The notes under the pieces: model-generated
What the model saw: only the letters and a program-made list of their open reading frames with translations
The model's database searches: none
What the model was told of the DNA's origin: nothing
Shown: piece after piece, positions 62,526 through 64,000 of the stretch
Numbering within the stretch: position 1 is the first letter of the stretch
How the letters are laid out: each line of letters opens with the position of its first letter
Program-made: the position numbers and the translations under genes
DNA from: Manis javanica
Taxonomy: Eukaryota > Chordata > Mammalia > Pholidota > Manidae
NCBI RefSeq assembly: GCF_040802235.1
Contig: NC_133169.1
Coordinates: forward strand, 44,523,034-44,587,033
Direction of reading: 5' to 3'
DNA length: 64,000 nt

Positions 62526-63810
62526 ATTTACATAAAAGGTTGCTCACAGCAGCACTAAGGCATTTGCAGATAACTCCCCACAAGTATTTGAATTTATGTA
62601 AACAAAGACTATGTATATTCCTTATGGAAGAAAATACATTACCTCAGATAAAATATATTCATACGATTGTGAAAACCAAATATTATCTGAATACCACACA
62701 CAACCAAAAGACGGATAATCTATTATTTTAATAACTGAAAGATGTTATTTATTTGTGAAATAGGGTGATGAGTTTTCTAAACTAATAATGAAACAGAAAT
62801 ATTTTGAAAATAAACATCCACTATTTTCTAGAAATAAATATACTTACTTAATGTATGGCAGCATAGGAATTTTGTCCTACCACTAAAAATAACATTCAAT
62901 CAGTTTTAAAAATTTTTTCCACATTGAGCCTTGAATCTTCTACCTTGTTAGCTGCTGCCCAACAAGTTTCAAAAGAATTTTATTCTCCTGCTTCAGTTGT
63001 TCATTTTCATCTTCGATGCCATCTAGGTCTCTATTTAACAAATCAATTTCTTCTCTGAGTTTTCCGATCATTTCCTCTTCATCTTGCATTAGTCCCACAA
63101 GTCTTCAATTTTCTTGCCTTTCTCTTACTACTTCCTTTTCACGATCTTCAATGTTCTTGCCCAATGTGCTACTTGAGATCAAACCACCTGAGGCGCTTGC
63201 ACCCCGGCTGTATCTGCTGCACCCACTTCTCTCTGTTCGGGGAGACCTACGGGTCTTCCCCAGAGGCCGTGGCTGCGCTTTTGCACCTGCCTGAAACCGC
63301 AGCAGACGCTCCTGTAACGGACCGGAGCTGCCCGGGTCTGACACGCTCCCGGCTTCCTTCCTCAGCGCGACCTGCTGTGGAATCACCGCCCCCTTCTCCG
63401 TTCTCTCCGCCCTGCTCCGGCCCCGTCTTGTTCACTCTCGCATCGACCGCGGGGACGCCCACCGCGCCGGTGATGCACCGCCCCTCCCGCAGCTCCCGCG
63501 CCCCGCCCCTCCCGGCGCCGCGCCCCGCCCCTCCCGCCTTCCTGGCGGCCCTCCCGCCGCCCGGCGCCGGCGGGCCCGTACGCGCGCCTGGGGCGGCCGG
63601 GGGCGGGCTGCTCAGCGCCGCGGGGCCGGTAGCGCGGTTCTCGCTCCCCCTCGAGCAGGGGCGGCAGGCGCGGCGGCGCCGCCCGGGACGTCGTCGTGGA
63701 GCCCGCTGGCCGCGGCGGCGGCGGCGGTGCGGACGGCCCCGCGGGGGATTCCCGGTCCCTCGCTCTCCCTCCGTCCCTTTTTGGCCCTTTGCCCTTTGCA
63801 GTGCGGTCCT
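62525..63810 (-). pseudogene. PAWR: PAWR (Par-4) processed pseudogene
   Basis: PAWR/Par-4 is a pro-apoptotic adaptor of about 340 residues with a C-terminal leucine zipper. The minus strand carries its sequence without introns: AAAAAASGLHDDVPGGAAAP in the N-terminal part, IPQQVALRKEAGSVSDPGSS, then SSSTLGKNIEDREKEVVRER, a TGA at 63105-63107 replacing Leu, RLVGLMQDEEEMIGKL, and the zipper REEIDLLNRDLDGIEDENEQ to VGQQLTR with TAG at 62940-62942. PAWR-like 3' UTR continues to about 62525. The start and first about 60 codons are not recognisable, and the N-terminal half is out of frame in several places. It is a dead retrocopy, most likely made by L1. Confidence 0.88.
63470..63790. other. CpG-rich GC block inside the PAWR retrocopy
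   Basis: About 300 bases of very high GC with dense CpG. On the minus strand it has two copies of a gggaggggcggggcgcgg motif (about 63497-63535), which contain GC boxes of the Sp1 type. It corresponds to the N-terminal coding half of PAWR. Whether it acts as a CpG-island promoter cannot be told from sequence. Confidence 0.7.
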
Positions 63811-63945
63811 CTCCTCCTCACTGGAGGTAGACGACGGCTTCTGCGGTCTTCAGGTCATTTCTCAGTTTAGTTGTATCTTCCGCAGTTGCCTCCTTGGAGT
63901 GTGCATGCAGGGGTGTTTCTGCCGTACTTTTCAACTCCACCATCT
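63811..63945 (-). mobile_element. Possible L1 5' UTR fragment, inverted
   Basis: Minus-strand text 'ggaaagatggtggagttgaaaagtac' then 'aagatacaactaaactgagaaatgacctgaagac' resembles the first part of an old L1 5' UTR. It abuts the 5' end of the PAWR retrocopy. The assignment is weak. Confidence 0.4.
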
Positions 63946-64000
63946 TTCCGCACACCCTCTACAGGCATAAGCTTTAGCCCAGTAAGTGCCGGGATGCCAA

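Noticed and set aside
63164-63970. 268-codon plus-strand frame at the right end
   Set aside because: It is the antisense of the PAWR retrocopy; the Arg/Pro/Ala-rich text is due to the GC block.

Overview
The window is nuclear DNA from a placental mammal. It shows interrupted vertebrate exons with GT/AG splice sites, several families of L1 LINE, old L2 and MIR repeats, endogenous retrovirus debris and a class II olfactory receptor. I see no Alu, B1/B2, BovB, ERE or carnivore tRNA-Lys SINE in 64 kb, which argues against primates, rodents, ruminants, horses and carnivores. The L1 3' ends and a poly(A)-tailed retrovirus-derived repeat look like those I associate with pangolins (Manis and relatives). 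The pangolin assignment is inference from repeat style, not proof.

Layout. Positions 1-6140 hold a young-looking but defective L1 on the + strand; its 5' UTR is built of tandem ~206-bp monomers. Positions 6141-7951 hold a retroposed retroviral transcript: env transmembrane remnant, polypurine tract, U3-R, poly(A). Positions 13135-51860 carry, on the - strand, seven consecutive exons homologous to UBR3 (RING-type N-recognin E3 ligase), with good splice sites and large introns full of MIR, L2 and L1 fragments. One zinc-ligand cysteine is Phe, and one exon has a net frameshift that creates a stop in the next exon, so I call this an unprocessed, duplicated UBR3 pseudogene rather than the working gene. 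A nearly full-length inactive L1 (27516-33840, -) lies in the largest intron.

To the right of the UBR3 exons are an internally deleted L1 (52960-57675, +), several L1 3' ends, an olfactory receptor pseudogene (60276-61169, +) and a PAWR/Par-4 processed pseudogene (about 62525-63810, -) whose 5' half is a CpG-rich GC block. No intact protein-coding gene is supported anywhere. The window reads as a pseudogene and repeat graveyard, with transcripts of a virus and of PAWR copied back into the genome, probably by L1 machinery.
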